A stretch of DNA of 64,000 nucleotides from NCBI GenBank assembly GCA_944325195.1, contig CALUZB010000026.1, positions 34,153-98,152 on the forward strand. The letters are read 5' to 3'. Below are positions 26,538 to 36,262 of this stretch, one piece after another; the first letter of the stretch is position 1; every line of letters starts with the position of its first letter. A model generated the notes under the pieces. That model saw only the letters and a program-made list of their open reading frames with translations. It was not told the origin of the DNA and ran no database searches. Source of the DNA: an uncultured Desulfovibrionaceae bacterium (lineage in GTDB: Bacteria; Desulfobacterota; Desulfovibrionia; Desulfovibrionales; Desulfovibrionaceae). A program made the translations under genes and the position numbers.

Positions 26538-27020
26538 TTACTCCAACCCTAACGGTGACGTGAGGTGTTGAATAGGGGTGAGCGCATGGGGGGTTATTTG
26601 ATTTATGTTCACGCCCACAAGCCGCCACTGGTAAGACGGGGCTTTGCGCTCCGGGCAGTAGGTCAGGGCAATGGTGGCGGTTTGAACTGTTCCGTCGGCG
26701 GCGGTTGAAGTCGGCTTGAAGTCGGCGGCCCGGCGGGAAAAGGTTTCGCGCTCAACCGGCAGGAACGGACAGCCGATGCAGAAGTCTTCCGTGGTTGAGG
26801 GCTGCAATTCCAGCACCACTTCATAGAAATTGTCCATATTGCCCTCCAGACCACCTTGAACGGCCAGGCACTGGTTGACGATTTCCGCCCTGGTCCAGGT
26901 CCATGCAAATTGCTGCACCCCGCCCGGGGGCATGGGGGGGCTGCTTTTCCCGCATGCGGCAAGTCCAGCTGCAAGGGCGATTATCAAAAGCAGGGAAGAC
27001 CATTTCTTGCTTATGTCCAT
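26538..27020 (-). CDS. Lipoprotein of unknown function
   Basis: 160 residues from ATG 27020; an ATG four codons earlier is also possible. A signal with lipobox LAAC puts the acylated Cys at residue 23. The mature part has two cysteines in FCIGCPF and one each near NQC and YCPER, so disulfides or metal binding are possible. No family recognised. The start overlaps the mutS end and its stop is next to the adaptor gene, so it probably belongs with the RND system as an accessory. Confidence 0.6.
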   Translation of the reverse strand: MDISKKWSSLLLIIALAAGLAACGKSSPPMPPGGVQQFAWTWTRAEIVNQCLAVQGGLEGNMDNFYEVVLELQPSTTEDFCIGCPFLPVERETFSRRAADFKPTSTAADGTVQTATIALTYCPERKAPSYQWRLVGVNINQITPHALTPIQHLTSPLGLE

Positions 27021-29713
27021 ATCTTTTTCCATTCCGTTATCAGATTAATGGCCTCAAGCGGCGTGATGTTATCCGGATTAGTATCCCTCAGCACGGTAAG
27101 CAACGGGTGCTCCGGAGCGGCGGGCGGTTCCGGCGGCGCTGTTTCTTTCGGTTCAGGAGTCGGCTCCAAGGACGGCAACATGGTTTGAGTCGGCTCACCG
27201 ATTTTTTCCAAAGCCGCAAGCGCTTCGCGTCGGCGCGAGCTTTGTTCCAATTGGGCCAGAATGGTTTTGGCCCGTTTTATCACAGATTGGGGAACCCCGG
27301 CAAGTCGAGCCACTTCAATGCCGTAACTGCGGTCGGAGGGCCCGGGCACCAGGCGGCGCATAAACACAATTTCGCCGCCCTGCTCAGTGATGGCCACATT
27401 CATATTATATACGCCGGGGATTTTGCGCTCAAGCGCCACCAATTCGTGGTAGTGAGTGGCGAACAGGGTGCGGATTGCCCCGGTTTTGCGCAAGGCTAAA
27501 TCTTCCGCCACGGCCCAGGCCAGCGACAATCCGTCAAAGGTACTGGTTCCCCGTCCGATTTCATCTAAAATCACCAGACTGGTTTTGCCGGCCTGGCGCA
27601 GAATGCGGGCGGTTTCCATCATTTCCACCATGAAGGTGCTCTGGCCGTGCGACAGATTGTCCGATGCGCCCACCCGGGAGAAAATCCGGTCACAAATACC
27701 TATTCTGGCTTCGCGGGCGGGCACATACGAGCCCATCTGGGCCAGCAGGCAGATTATTGCCGTCTGGCGCAAAATGGTGGATTTGCCCGACATATTCGGC
27801 CCGGTGATGAGCAGCACCCGGCGCTTGTCGTCCATGTGCAGATCGTTGGGCACAAACCCGGCTTCCCCCTGAATGGCTTCCACCACCGGATGCCGGCCTC
27901 CGTGAATATTTATGCCGGTACCCTGGTGCAGGGCCGGACGCACCCATTTGCGTTTTCTGGCCGTTTCAGCCAGCGCTTGGGCAAAATCGAGCAGGGCCAG
28001 CACCTCCGCCATCAGCATCAGGCGATCGCGTGCGCTTTCCATTGTCTGGCGCAAATTCTGGAACAGGGTGTATTCCAATCTATGTCGTTCTTCCGCGGCT
28101 GAAGCCAGTCTGTCTTCCAGTTCCTTCAGCTCAGGGGTAACGAAGCGCTCGGCATTGGCCAGAGTCTGTTTGCGGATAAAGTGCCCGGGCACGTTTTCCG
28201 CATTACTGTGGGTAAGCTCAAAATAGTAGCCGAATACCTTGTTATAGCCTTTTTTCAGGCGGGGAAGCGCTTGCTGTTCTTTTAAGAACAACTCTTCCAG
28301 CAGCTCGGCCCCGTGTTCAGTGAGGTCGATCAGCTCGTCCAGCCTATCGTTAAAGCCTTGTTTGAACAGACCGCCCTCGGTAATCGCCTGGGGAGCCGGT
28401 TCCAGCAGGGCTTTTTCCAACAGTCCGGAATAGTCGTCCAGATCGTCCCATTCTTTAAGCACCCGTTGCAGCAGACTGGGAAGCATATCGCCGCGCCATT
28501 CTCTGGCTGTGGGATAACCCGCATCGGGCAGAGCTGCTTTCTCCAGAAGGACGCGCAGCTTCGGCAACACCAACAGACTGTGCTTGAGGGCGGTGAAATC
28601 CTTAGGGCTGGCTTTGTTCAGAACTATGCGGGTGGTCAGCCTCTCGATATCATAGCTCTTTTCAAGAATGGAGCGCAAAGATTGACGCAAGCCGTCTCTT
28701 TCAGCAAAAAACTGCACGGCGTCAGCGGTCATTTCAATCATACGCCAGTCGCGGAAGGGGTGGCGCAGGCGCTCTTCCAGCAGCCGCCCGCCCATGGGGG
28801 TAAGGGTTTCGTCCAGCACCGCCCACAGAGTGCCGGCCCCCTTGCGCCCATCCAGGCGCCGGAAAATTTCCAGATTGCGCTCGGTGATGTCGTCGATAAT
28901 CAAATGCTTGCTTAAATTCAGCGGCTTAAACGCCTTGAGGTGAGTGAGCTGCTTGCGCTGAATTTGGGAAGAATAGAAAATCAGGGCCCCGCAGGCTTTG
29001 ACCAGTTCGCTTCCGGCGGTGAGGCCAACCGCGCCCAATTCAGCTATATTCTGGGCTTTCAGAATCCGCTCTTCAGACAGAGCGGAGTTGAAGGCGCTGC
29101 GCTCAGGCTGGCGCACCGGGACTATCCCCACCAGTTCCTGTTTGTTCGGAAGCCGGAAATCAGCGGGAATGATCAGCTCGCGGGGGGCGAGTTTATAAAC
29201 CCATTGCCAGAGGTCTTCCTGTCGCCCCGATTCCAGCCCGGCCCATTCTCCGGTGGAGAAATCGAGCCAGGCAAAGGCGCCGTTACCGCTGCCCGCGTTC
29301 CAATAAAATGCGCCCAGATAGTTGTGTTGTTTTGCCGAAAGGTTGGAGTCTTCCACCGCCAGGCTGGGGGTTCTGATTTCAGACAGACCGCGTTTCACCA
29401 GCCCCTTGGCGGCTTTAGGGTCTTCCAACTGTTCGCAGATAGCAACATGGTAGCCTTTATCCAGAAGCTGGGAAATATAGCTTTCGGCATTGCGCCAGGG
29501 CACGCCCGCCATAGGGATTTTATCAGCCGCACCGGGGTTGCGACAGGTCAGGGCTATGCCCAACTCCCGTGCGGCAACTTGGGCGTCTTCAAAAAACAAC
29601 TCGTAGAAATCCCCCATGCGATAAAAGAGCAGGGCGTCCGGACACTCCTGTTTAATGCTCGCATATTGCTCAAACATCGGGGTGAGCTTCTTAGCTTCAG
29701 TTAAATCTTGCAT
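27011..29713 (-). CDS. mutS: DNA mismatch repair protein MutS
   Basis: 900 residues from ATG 29713; a GTG five codons earlier is the alternative. The mismatch-reading motif GDFYELF lies near residue 37. The ATPase has Walker A GPNMSGKST, Walker B LVILDEIGRGTST and the signature SFDG-like STFDGLSLAW, then FATHYHEL. It binds mispairs and recruits MutL. It follows lapB by about 18 bases in the same transcript. The C-terminal 60 residues are Pro/Glu-rich linker before a last helix, as in other MutS. Confidence 0.96.
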   Translation of the reverse strand: MQDLTEAKKLTPMFEQYASIKQECPDALLFYRMGDFYELFFEDAQVAARELGIALTCRNPGAADKIPMAGVPWRNAESYISQLLDKGYHVAICEQLEDPKAAKGLVKRGLSEIRTPSLAVEDSNLSAKQHNYLGAFYWNAGSGNGAFAWLDFSTGEWAGLESGRQEDLWQWVYKLAPRELIIPADFRLPNKQELVGIVPVRQPERSAFNSALSEERILKAQNIAELGAVGLTAGSELVKACGALIFYSSQIQRKQLTHLKAFKPLNLSKHLIIDDITERNLEIFRRLDGRKGAGTLWAVLDETLTPMGGRLLEERLRHPFRDWRMIEMTADAVQFFAERDGLRQSLRSILEKSYDIERLTTRIVLNKASPKDFTALKHSLLVLPKLRVLLEKAALPDAGYPTAREWRGDMLPSLLQRVLKEWDDLDDYSGLLEKALLEPAPQAITEGGLFKQGFNDRLDELIDLTEHGAELLEELFLKEQQALPRLKKGYNKVFGYYFELTHSNAENVPGHFIRKQTLANAERFVTPELKELEDRLASAAEERHRLEYTLFQNLRQTMESARDRLMLMAEVLALLDFAQALAETARKRKWVRPALHQGTGINIHGGRHPVVEAIQGEAGFVPNDLHMDDKRRVLLITGPNMSGKSTILRQTAIICLLAQMGSYVPAREARIGICDRIFSRVGASDNLSHGQSTFMVEMMETARILRQAGKTSLVILDEIGRGTSTFDGLSLAWAVAEDLALRKTGAIRTLFATHYHELVALERKIPGVYNMNVAITEQGGEIVFMRRLVPGPSDRSYGIEVARLAGVPQSVIKRAKTILAQLEQSSRRREALAALEKIGEPTQTMLPSLEPTPEPKETAPPEPPAAPEHPLLTVLRDTNPDNITPLEAINLITEWKKIWT

Positions 29714-29731
29714 AATCCGTTCAAACACGCG

Positions 29732-30874
29732 TTAATTGTTCAGTTTGCGTCTGAACAATGCGGAATGCCAGCTGCGACATTTGGGGCAGGCAAAAAACAG
29801 ACTGGGGCGGGTAAAGCCGCAGCTTGAGCAGACAAAGAGCTTGGCGTTCCGCCCTTCTTTCAGAAAATAATCAATCTGCTCGTTAAACATGGGCGAGGTG
29901 TTCTGATGCGCAAAGCTGATGCCGAGCAACTCAAGATGCGCTGCAAAAAAGTCCGGATCAGCAATAACCGCTTTTTCAAAATAAGTGCCTGCTTCATGCG
30001 ATTTGCCCGCGCGCACCAGCAGCAGGCCCTTGTAGTAATTAATCAGCGGGTCCATGGACTCTGCCGGGACTGCGGCGGTGACGCGCCCGGCCAGTTCGCG
30101 TTTCCAGGTCGGCAGATCGCGACTGACTGCCTCCGGCAGATTGTCTGGAGTGTCGTCGATATAATTGAGCAACCCCTCCAACAACATGAACCGGTGCTCC
30201 GGCGGTACATTCAGGAAAGCGTGGCGCAAGGTTTTTTGCAGGTCTTTGCCGGATACGTCCAGGGCGGCTGTTTTTATCCGCATCAACCAGGCTTCCGCAG
30301 ACAGGCGGTTAGCCCTGATTGCCTTTTTGGCACAAGACTGGGCATCGGAGAAATCGGCTTTGCCGAACATTTCCTCAGCGATCAGGGTAAGATAATACGC
30401 TTCCGCCACCTTATGCTCCAACTTGCCGTAGGCTTTGGCGGCCATGACGAAATTCCGCGAATCGGCGTAAAGCATGGCTATTTCCTGACGGATGACCTCT
30501 TCCGGTCCCCCGAAGGCCAGGGCCTCTTCCAGGGCTTTAAAGGCGCGATCAACCAGTCCGCTTCGTTTGTAATCAAGGCCCAGCTCGAAATATATTCTGG
30601 CTTTCAGATTATTATCAAGCCCGGGCCGCACAATCAGGCCGTTGCGGATCTGAATGGCCCGTTCAATGTCCCCTCTGGCCCGATAGAGGTTACCCAGAGC
30701 CAGATAGGTTTCCACTCCGTCCGGGTCGTTGCGCACTTCCTGGTTCAGAGCGCGTATAGCGGAAAGGGTATCGCGCTCCGAGGCGCATTCCCCCTCATTC
30801 CAGGTAAGAAACAAATGGTCTTCCTTGCCCAGCAATGAGCGCAATGATTGTTTAAAGTTTGTCCACAGATCCAC
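29732..30874 (-). CDS. lapB: LPS assembly protein LapB (YciM)
   Basis: 380 residues. A run of TPR repeats spans about 35-330 (for example TYLALGNLYRARGDIERAIQ), and the C-terminus has a rubredoxin-like zinc ribbon CSSCGF...CPKCRSW. No N-terminal membrane helix is obvious, unlike the E. coli protein, so membrane contact may depend on LapA, whose gene overlaps it by 23 bases. LapB controls LpxC turnover and so LPS amount. Confidence 0.85.
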   Translation of the reverse strand: MDLWTNFKQSLRSLLGKEDHLFLTWNEGECASERDTLSAIRALNQEVRNDPDGVETYLALGNLYRARGDIERAIQIRNGLIVRPGLDNNLKARIYFELGLDYKRSGLVDRAFKALEEALAFGGPEEVIRQEIAMLYADSRNFVMAAKAYGKLEHKVAEAYYLTLIAEEMFGKADFSDAQSCAKKAIRANRLSAEAWLMRIKTAALDVSGKDLQKTLRHAFLNVPPEHRFMLLEGLLNYIDDTPDNLPEAVSRDLPTWKRELAGRVTAAVPAESMDPLINYYKGLLLVRAGKSHEAGTYFEKAVIADPDFFAAHLELLGISFAHQNTSPMFNEQIDYFLKEGRNAKLFVCSSCGFTRPSLFFACPKCRSWHSALFRRKLNN

Positions 30875-31400
30875 TTTCTCTGTCTCCCGGTTGGTTGTTG
30901 GGCACGTCGGGCTTGTCTTCAGCCGGTTCAGCCTCTGTTGTGGATTGCGACTGTTCTGAAGCGGCCGGGCCTGCGGCGATGACAGTGGGAGTGGGGGTGG
31001 CTTTATCCGGACTGGTCGACTTTTCCGCCGGCTTTTCCGCTTCTGTTCCCGGTTGGGGCTTCATTTCGTCCAAGGCCTTATAAGCGTTGCCGGTTAAGGG
31101 AATTGCGCGCAGTTGGGCCACTTCCCGCTCCAGCGTGTTGATTTTCTTCCGGGCGCGGCGCAGGGCGAAAGTTATTTTAATTCTGTCGCCCGCGAGAAAC
31201 AGCACGCAAACCAGCGCGCCCAGCAACAAAGCCATCAGCATTACAAAATAAAGGGGCAGAGGAATGCTTTCAAACGGGGGCAATACAAACAGGTTCAGGT
31301 GAAAGGCCACGTCCTGCCCCAGAACGGCGTGGTTCTGAACTACAAAAACTGCAAAGAGAAAGAAGATTAAAACCAACAACACCACTTTTATATAGCGCAT
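30852..31400 (-). CDS. lapA: LapA-family inner-membrane protein (DUF1049)
   Basis: 182 residues. Two membrane helices (3-24 and 46-72) with the DUF1049 pattern VVQNHAVLGQDVAFHLNL between them, then a short coiled coil (RRARKKINTLEREVAQLR). The last 80 residues are a low-complexity Pro/Ala/Glu tail not found in E. coli LapA. It pairs with the overlapping lapB gene in LPS control. Confidence 0.8.
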   Translation of the reverse strand: MRYIKVVLLVLIFFLFAVFVVQNHAVLGQDVAFHLNLFVLPPFESIPLPLYFVMLMALLLGALVCVLFLAGDRIKITFALRRARKKINTLEREVAQLRAIPLTGNAYKALDEMKPQPGTEAEKPAEKSTSPDKATPTPTVIAAGPAASEQSQSTTEAEPAEDKPDVPNNQPGDRESGSVDKL

Positions 31401-31419
31401 GACTTACTCCTGTTTGGGT

Positions 31420-31917
31420 TTAAGCCGACAAGTTCCTGAAAATTTCAACCAGGTTGGCGTAGGTTTCCCGGATATGCTGCGGAATCATTCTCACCTCGTC
31501 CATTACCGCAAGAAATGAGGAATCTCCTGTCCAGCGGGGCACAATGTGCCAATGCAGGTGGCCGGCAATTCCTGCTCCGGCGGCCTGACCCAGGTTGAGC
31601 CCGATGTTTATGCCTTCCGGAGAGCAGTATTGTTTCAGCGCCTTTACAGCAAGAGTAACCAGGTTCATCAATTCCCGGGCTTCTTCATGGCTTAAATCCT
31701 CCAGATGCATCACATGCCGATAGGGCGTTACCAGCATGTGTCCGTTATTATAGGGAAATTTATTCAATAACACAAATGCGAATTCGCCGCGATGCAGAAC
31801 CAGACGTTCAGCTGCGCTTTCAGCAAGGTTGCAGCCGTCCGGCAGGCAGAACGGGCAGGAATCCGCTTTGGGGCCGAGAATATATTCCATTCTCCAGGGA
31901 GCCCACATCACTTTCAT
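31420..31917 (-). CDS. HIT-family nucleotide hydrolase/transferase
   Basis: 165 residues. The histidine triad is in GHLHWHIVPRW (about residue 113), preceded by ALNKFPYNNGHMLVTP-type strands. An N-terminal CPFCLP pair may bind zinc with a later residue. HIT proteins of this branch act on Ap4A or other nucleoside phosphates. It sits between the CCA-fusion gene and lapA. Confidence 0.88.
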   Translation of the reverse strand: MKVMWAPWRMEYILGPKADSCPFCLPDGCNLAESAAERLVLHRGEFAFVLLNKFPYNNGHMLVTPYRHVMHLEDLSHEEARELMNLVTLAVKALKQYCSPEGINIGLNLGQAAGAGIAGHLHWHIVPRWTGDSSFLAVMDEVRMIPQHIRETYANLVEIFRNLSA

Positions 31918-31971
31918 GTCAATTGCTCCTTTACTTGCCTTTATTTAAATCAGAATAATCCCAGGAGTATA

Positions 31972-34728
31972 TCACAAATCTTGCGGCGGCAGCTCCTGCA
32001 AGCTGCCCAAAAGCTCCCGGGCCAGGTTCAGTTGAGCGGTGCGGCTCACCGCCTGTCCGTCCAGTTTTGCCCGCAGCACCTGTTTCAGAATATCTCCAAA
32101 GGCCGGTCCGGGAACGCCGCCAAGGGCGATCAGATCATCACCGCTGATGTCCACCTTCATATCCTTGATTGCGGTGATGTAGTGGGCCAGGGGCTTGCGC
32201 TCTTCATCTCCGCCGATATTCGCCATGATATATAAAACCGCTTCCAGGGGCAGATGATGCAGCATATCGTGTAAAGCGCTCATATTCAAGCTCGTCCCGG
32301 TCTGGCGGATTTTCTGCATTTTCTTCAGCAGACTGTTGATCTCTTCCCGCAAGTGCAGGAAGTCTTTCCGCTCTTTATCACTAAAGCCCATTTTTTCCAG
32401 CAGCGATGTTGCCTCCAGGTATTTGGCGGAGTGACACAGACACAGGAAATAGCAAATCCAGGGCTCAGGCTGCGGCGACAGATAGGAAAGCCGATACCAG
32501 GAAAGGGTTTTTTCCATGTTTACGAACACCTCTTCCTTAGCGGGAGTAAGCTTCAGAAGCGGATGAACAGCGTCGGCAAGGCGCAATTTATCCATGCGCT
32601 GGAAGCAGGCCAGGGGTACGTCTTCTTCCATCATCAACTGAATTTCGTTGAATATGCGGTTCCCGGACAGTTTATCCAGCACCTGCAACTTCAGGGCATT
32701 TTTAATCAGGCGTTCGGTCTGATTGCTTAAGACGAATTTAAAACGTTGTTCAAAGCGCACAGCCCGCAGAATGCGGGTAGGGTCTTCCACAAAGCTTAAG
32801 GCATGCAGCACCCGGATGATTTGTTCCTTGATATCGCGTTGCCCGCCGAAAAAGTCCACCAGCAGGCCGAAATGTTCGGGATTTAGGTGCACGGCCAGGG
32901 CATTGATGGTGAAGTCGCGCCGGTACAAATCCATTTTAATGGATGAAAGCTCAATGGTGGGCATGGCAGCCGGGTGCTTGTAGTATTCAAGCCGGGCAGT
33001 GGCCACGTCGATGCGCCGGCGCACCCCCTGTTCATCATGAAAGATAATGGCAGCGGTTTTGAATTCGGGATGAGACTTAACCCGGCCCCCCAGTTCTTGG
33101 GCAAAGGCATGTGCGAACGCCAGTCCGTCGCCCTCCACTACCAGATCGATGTCAAAATTCGGTTTGTCGAGCAGGATGTCGCGTACAAAGCCACCCACCG
33201 CGTATGCTTCCATGCCCAGTTGCTCCGCTTTGCTGCCGGCGCTTTTCAACCAGTTGATATGCTCTTCGGGCAGGCGGGCACTCAGCGTGTTGCGGATATC
33301 GCGCGACTTCTGCTCTTCCGGGGCCAGGGGTTCGGGAATGCGGGCTGTATCTTCCAACAGGGCTTGCATAATATCTGTGCGGGAAACCACGCCGATTAGG
33401 TTGGAGTCGTCCAGCACCGGAATGAGTGGTTGTTGTTCGTCAATCACTATTTCCATCAGCGAATACAGGCTGCTGTCGGTATTGATGCTGAAAAAGGCCC
33501 GGTTCATATATTCTGCCACCGACTGCTCGCCCAGACCGTGCACCAGCGCTCTGGCGGCAAGCTGATGCTCGATTATTCCGGTGCACAGCCCTGTTTCCGG
33601 ACTGACCACCGGCATGGCCTTCAAGACATAGCGCAGCATAATTTCCTCAGCCTGGGCAATGGTGTGATCTTCCCGCACAAAGTGGGGTGGGCTGCTCATG
33701 ATGTCGCGCACCAGAATCTGAGAATTAACCAGGGAAAACAGCAGGCCGAACAGGGCGTCTCTTACTTCTGATAAAGTCTTGTCTTTTACCGCGGCCGCGG
33801 CAGCCGCCGCATGTCCGCCGCCGCCGAAAGAAGCGCAGATGCGGCTGCAATCCACTTCCGGCACATTACTCCGGGCCACAATATGCACTTTGTCGCCCAT
33901 GGCGGCCAGAGCGAAAATCACTTTGGAGCGGGTCATTTGCATGGCGTGTTGTACCAGATCGGAGAAATCGCCTACAAACGTTTCCAACGATACCGCCAGG
34001 ATCAGAATGGGAATACCGTTGATTTCATGCAGCGTTCCCGACTCCAGCATGGTGTGGAGCAGGGCGACCTGATCCGGGGTCATGGTGGGGCGGGTAAGCT
34101 CGTTAATGGTGCTCAGGTTCATCTGACGGCCCAACAGCCAGGCCGCGGCCATAAAGTCGTGTTCGGTGGTGGAAGGAAGAGAGAGCGAGCCTGTGTCTTC
34201 ATATAGCCCAATCCCCAGCAGAGTGGCTTCGTCCGGGCTCAGGCTCAGATTTTTCCGTTTCAGTTCGTCAACCATGATCGATGCAGTTGAACCCCAATTT
34301 TCGCACCGCTGAAATTCTGTTTTCAGGTCGTCGTCAGTGGGGGGGTGGTGGTCGAAAACATGCACCCGCAGATCAGGATTTTCAAACACCGCCGCCACAT
34401 GGGGCAGACGTTTCCTCTGCTTGGTGTCAACAACCACCAACAGGTTCACCCCGGAGAAATCCACTTCGCTCATGGTGTGGAAGTTGAATGGGAAAGAGGT
34501 TTCCTGCATGAAGAAGCTGTTTACCGCCCGCTCTTTACTGCCGGGGTAAATCAGCACCGCCTCCGGATACAGTTTTTTCGCCGCCACCATGGCGGCAATG
34601 CAGTCAAAGTCGGCGTTAACGTGCCCGGTGATGATTGTAGCGGGGCGAAGCAGGGCGGGGCTTTGCGCATTCCGGCCGTTTTTTCCCTGAGGGTTGGTCA
34701 TGGTTTCTGTCGTTTTTTCTGTCATCAT
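31972..34728 (-). CDS. DHH phosphoesterase - CBS pair - CCA/poly(A) nucleotidyltransferase fusion
   Basis: 918 residues from ATG 34728; the longer frame runs back into the recombinase gene and lacks family likeness. Residues 30-330 are a DHH/DHHA1 phosphoesterase with HVNADFD (36-42), VDTKQ, DHHPPTDDD and FGGGGHAAA. Two CBS repeats follow (about 335-465, e.g. VRDIMSSPPHFV). Residues about 475-620 are a class II nucleotidyltransferase head, AVGGFVRDILL and NFDIDLVVEGDG, then RNA-binding helices. Such fusions are known in deltaproteobacteria and early-branching thermophiles. All metal-ligand motifs are intact, so both activities may be live. Confidence 0.92.
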   Translation of the reverse strand: MMTEKTTETMTNPQGKNGRNAQSPALLRPATIITGHVNADFDCIAAMVAAKKLYPEAVLIYPGSKERAVNSFFMQETSFPFNFHTMSEVDFSGVNLLVVVDTKQRKRLPHVAAVFENPDLRVHVFDHHPPTDDDLKTEFQRCENWGSTASIMVDELKRKNLSLSPDEATLLGIGLYEDTGSLSLPSTTEHDFMAAAWLLGRQMNLSTINELTRPTMTPDQVALLHTMLESGTLHEINGIPILILAVSLETFVGDFSDLVQHAMQMTRSKVIFALAAMGDKVHIVARSNVPEVDCSRICASFGGGGHAAAAAAAVKDKTLSEVRDALFGLLFSLVNSQILVRDIMSSPPHFVREDHTIAQAEEIMLRYVLKAMPVVSPETGLCTGIIEHQLAARALVHGLGEQSVAEYMNRAFFSINTDSSLYSLMEIVIDEQQPLIPVLDDSNLIGVVSRTDIMQALLEDTARIPEPLAPEEQKSRDIRNTLSARLPEEHINWLKSAGSKAEQLGMEAYAVGGFVRDILLDKPNFDIDLVVEGDGLAFAHAFAQELGGRVKSHPEFKTAAIIFHDEQGVRRRIDVATARLEYYKHPAAMPTIELSSIKMDLYRRDFTINALAVHLNPEHFGLLVDFFGGQRDIKEQIIRVLHALSFVEDPTRILRAVRFEQRFKFVLSNQTERLIKNALKLQVLDKLSGNRIFNEIQLMMEEDVPLACFQRMDKLRLADAVHPLLKLTPAKEEVFVNMEKTLSWYRLSYLSPQPEPWICYFLCLCHSAKYLEATSLLEKMGFSDKERKDFLHLREEINSLLKKMQKIRQTGTSLNMSALHDMLHHLPLEAVLYIMANIGGDEERKPLAHYITAIKDMKVDISGDDLIALGGVPGPAFGDILKQVLRAKLDGQAVSRTAQLNLARELLGSLQELPPQDL

Positions 34729-34741
34729 ATGATATCCGGGG

Positions 34742-35683
34742 TCAGGCTTGCGAGCGGGGGTGGAAGCGTTTATGAATTTCCGCCAGCCGGCTTTCCTGTA
34801 CATGGGTGTAAATTTCCGTGGCGAGAATATCCTCGTGTCCCAGCAGCATCTGCACCGAGCGCAGGTCGGCCCCGCCCTCAAGCAGATGCGTGGCAAAAGA
34901 GTGCCGGAAGCTGTGTGGGGAAATCTCCTTGACAATGCCCGCCTGCAAAGCCCGCTCTTTAACCATTTTCCAGACGCCCTGCCGGGACAGGCCTTTGCCG
35001 GAGCGGTTCAGAAAAATCAGCTCTTCCCGCGGGGCGAACAGGGGGCGCCACTGGGTCAGATATGCGCTTAAAAACGCCGCTGCTGTGCTGTGTACCGGCA
35101 CTATCCGTTCTTTGGCCCCTTTTCCGAAAATACGCAGAAGACCGGCCTGGGGATCGAAATTGAGCGGACGCAGACCGCACAGTTCAGACACCCGCAGACC
35201 GGCGGCGTAAAGCAATTCCATGATTGTGCGATCGCGAAAACCCAGTTTATCGGTAAGACATGGCGTTTCCAGGAGAGTACGCATTTCCTCCCGGGACAGG
35301 ACTTTGGGCAAGGTAAGCGGCAGTTTCGGATTTTGAAAGAATTGCGCTGGGCTAGTCTGGAACCAGCCCCGTTCCACGGCAAAATCGAAGAAGCCGCGCA
35401 ATGAAGCCAGGTGCCTGGCAATGGAGCGGGAGGACAGTTCTTTTGCGTTTAAGTGGGCCAGGTAGAGCATCAGCACGTCCTCGGTGACGTTTTCCAATTC
35501 GAGGTTCCCTTTTGCCAGAAAAGCAAGTAAGCTGGTCAAATCGGCGGTGTAAGCGGCCGCCGTATTCTCGGAAAGACCTTTTTCCACCAGCAGATGCTGA
35601 ATGAACTGATCGAGCAGGGGATGATCCGCCACGGCCCGGTCAGTCGGAGAGCTGTCTTGAGAGAGCGCTGCTTTGTTGGTCAT
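34742..35683 (-). CDS. Tyrosine recombinase of the XerC/XerD family
   Basis: 313 residues. A SAM-like N-terminal domain (22-105) and catalytic domain with R164 (AAGLRVSEL), K188 region (FGKGAKERIVP), H257 and R260 (HSFRHSFATHLLEGG), H283 (LLGHEDI) and nucleophile Y292 (EIYTHV). Resolves chromosome dimers with a partner. First gene of the long leftward run that includes lapAB and mutS. Whether it is XerC, XerD or a single Xer protein cannot be told here. Confidence 0.9.
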   Translation of the reverse strand: MTNKAALSQDSSPTDRAVADHPLLDQFIQHLLVEKGLSENTAAAYTADLTSLLAFLAKGNLELENVTEDVLMLYLAHLNAKELSSRSIARHLASLRGFFDFAVERGWFQTSPAQFFQNPKLPLTLPKVLSREEMRTLLETPCLTDKLGFRDRTIMELLYAAGLRVSELCGLRPLNFDPQAGLLRIFGKGAKERIVPVHSTAAAFLSAYLTQWRPLFAPREELIFLNRSGKGLSRQGVWKMVKERALQAGIVKEISPHSFRHSFATHLLEGGADLRSVQMLLGHEDILATEIYTHVQESRLAEIHKRFHPRSQA

Positions 35684-35731
35684 CAGAGATTATATAAAAA
35701 AAAATCCATCTGGAAAAGCATTATTATTGCC

Positions 35732-36262
35732 ATGCCTCATATTGCCTTTATCGGTCTCAGCGCCAACCTGCCGTCATCTTACGGACCGCCCGCCGCCAAT
35801 CTGGAGCGGGCTCTGGAAATTTTGCGGGGGCACGCCGAAGTCCTCGCCATATCTGAACTGTATCGCACAACCCCGCTGGGTGTATGTGAGAAGATGCCGG
35901 ATTTTCTGAACCAGGTAGTGAAAATCAGTTGGAGTGGGGGAGCAGGGGAATTGCTGCGCCTGTTGCTGGAAACGGAAAATCAGCTTGAGCGTAAACGCCC
36001 GGCAGACAAGTCCCGGGGAGCGGCGGCGCGTACTCTGGATCTGGATTTGCTTTTGTTCGGCGGGCAGAAATGGGAGCTTCCGGAGTTGACCGTGCCGCAC
36101 CCCAGAATGTTTCAGCGGGCATTTGTACTGGTTCCGCTGCTGGATATCTGGACGGCTGAGGACGAAATTCCGGGGGTGAGCCGGCCCGGAGAGTTTCTGG
36201 AAAACTGTTTAAGGGCGCTTGATTGGAGTATTGATAATCGATATATTATCCAGAATGACTGA
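35732..36262 (+). CDS. folK: 2-amino-4-hydroxy-6-hydroxymethyldihydropteridine pyrophosphokinase
   Basis: 176 residues from ATG 35732; the open frame upstream overlaps the divergent recombinase gene. Family marks: IGLSANLPSSYGPP at the N-terminus, YRTTPLGV, FLNQVVKI, LETENQLERKR and the signature RTLDLDLLLFG, then HPRMFQRAFVLVPL. The enzyme passes pyrophosphate from ATP to the pterin in folate synthesis. It diverges from the recombinase; no other fol gene is beside it. Confidence 0.92.
   Translation: MPHIAFIGLSANLPSSYGPPAANLERALEILRGHAEVLAISELYRTTPLGVCEKMPDFLNQVVKISWSGGAGELLRLLLETENQLERKRPADKSRGAAARTLDLDLLLFGGQKWELPELTVPHPRMFQRAFVLVPLLDIWTAEDEIPGVSRPGEFLENCLRALDWSIDNRYIIQND

Noticed and set aside
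34729..34935. N-terminal 69 residues before the CCA fusion protein
   Set aside because: They are the recombinase gene in another frame, rich in Arg and Cys.
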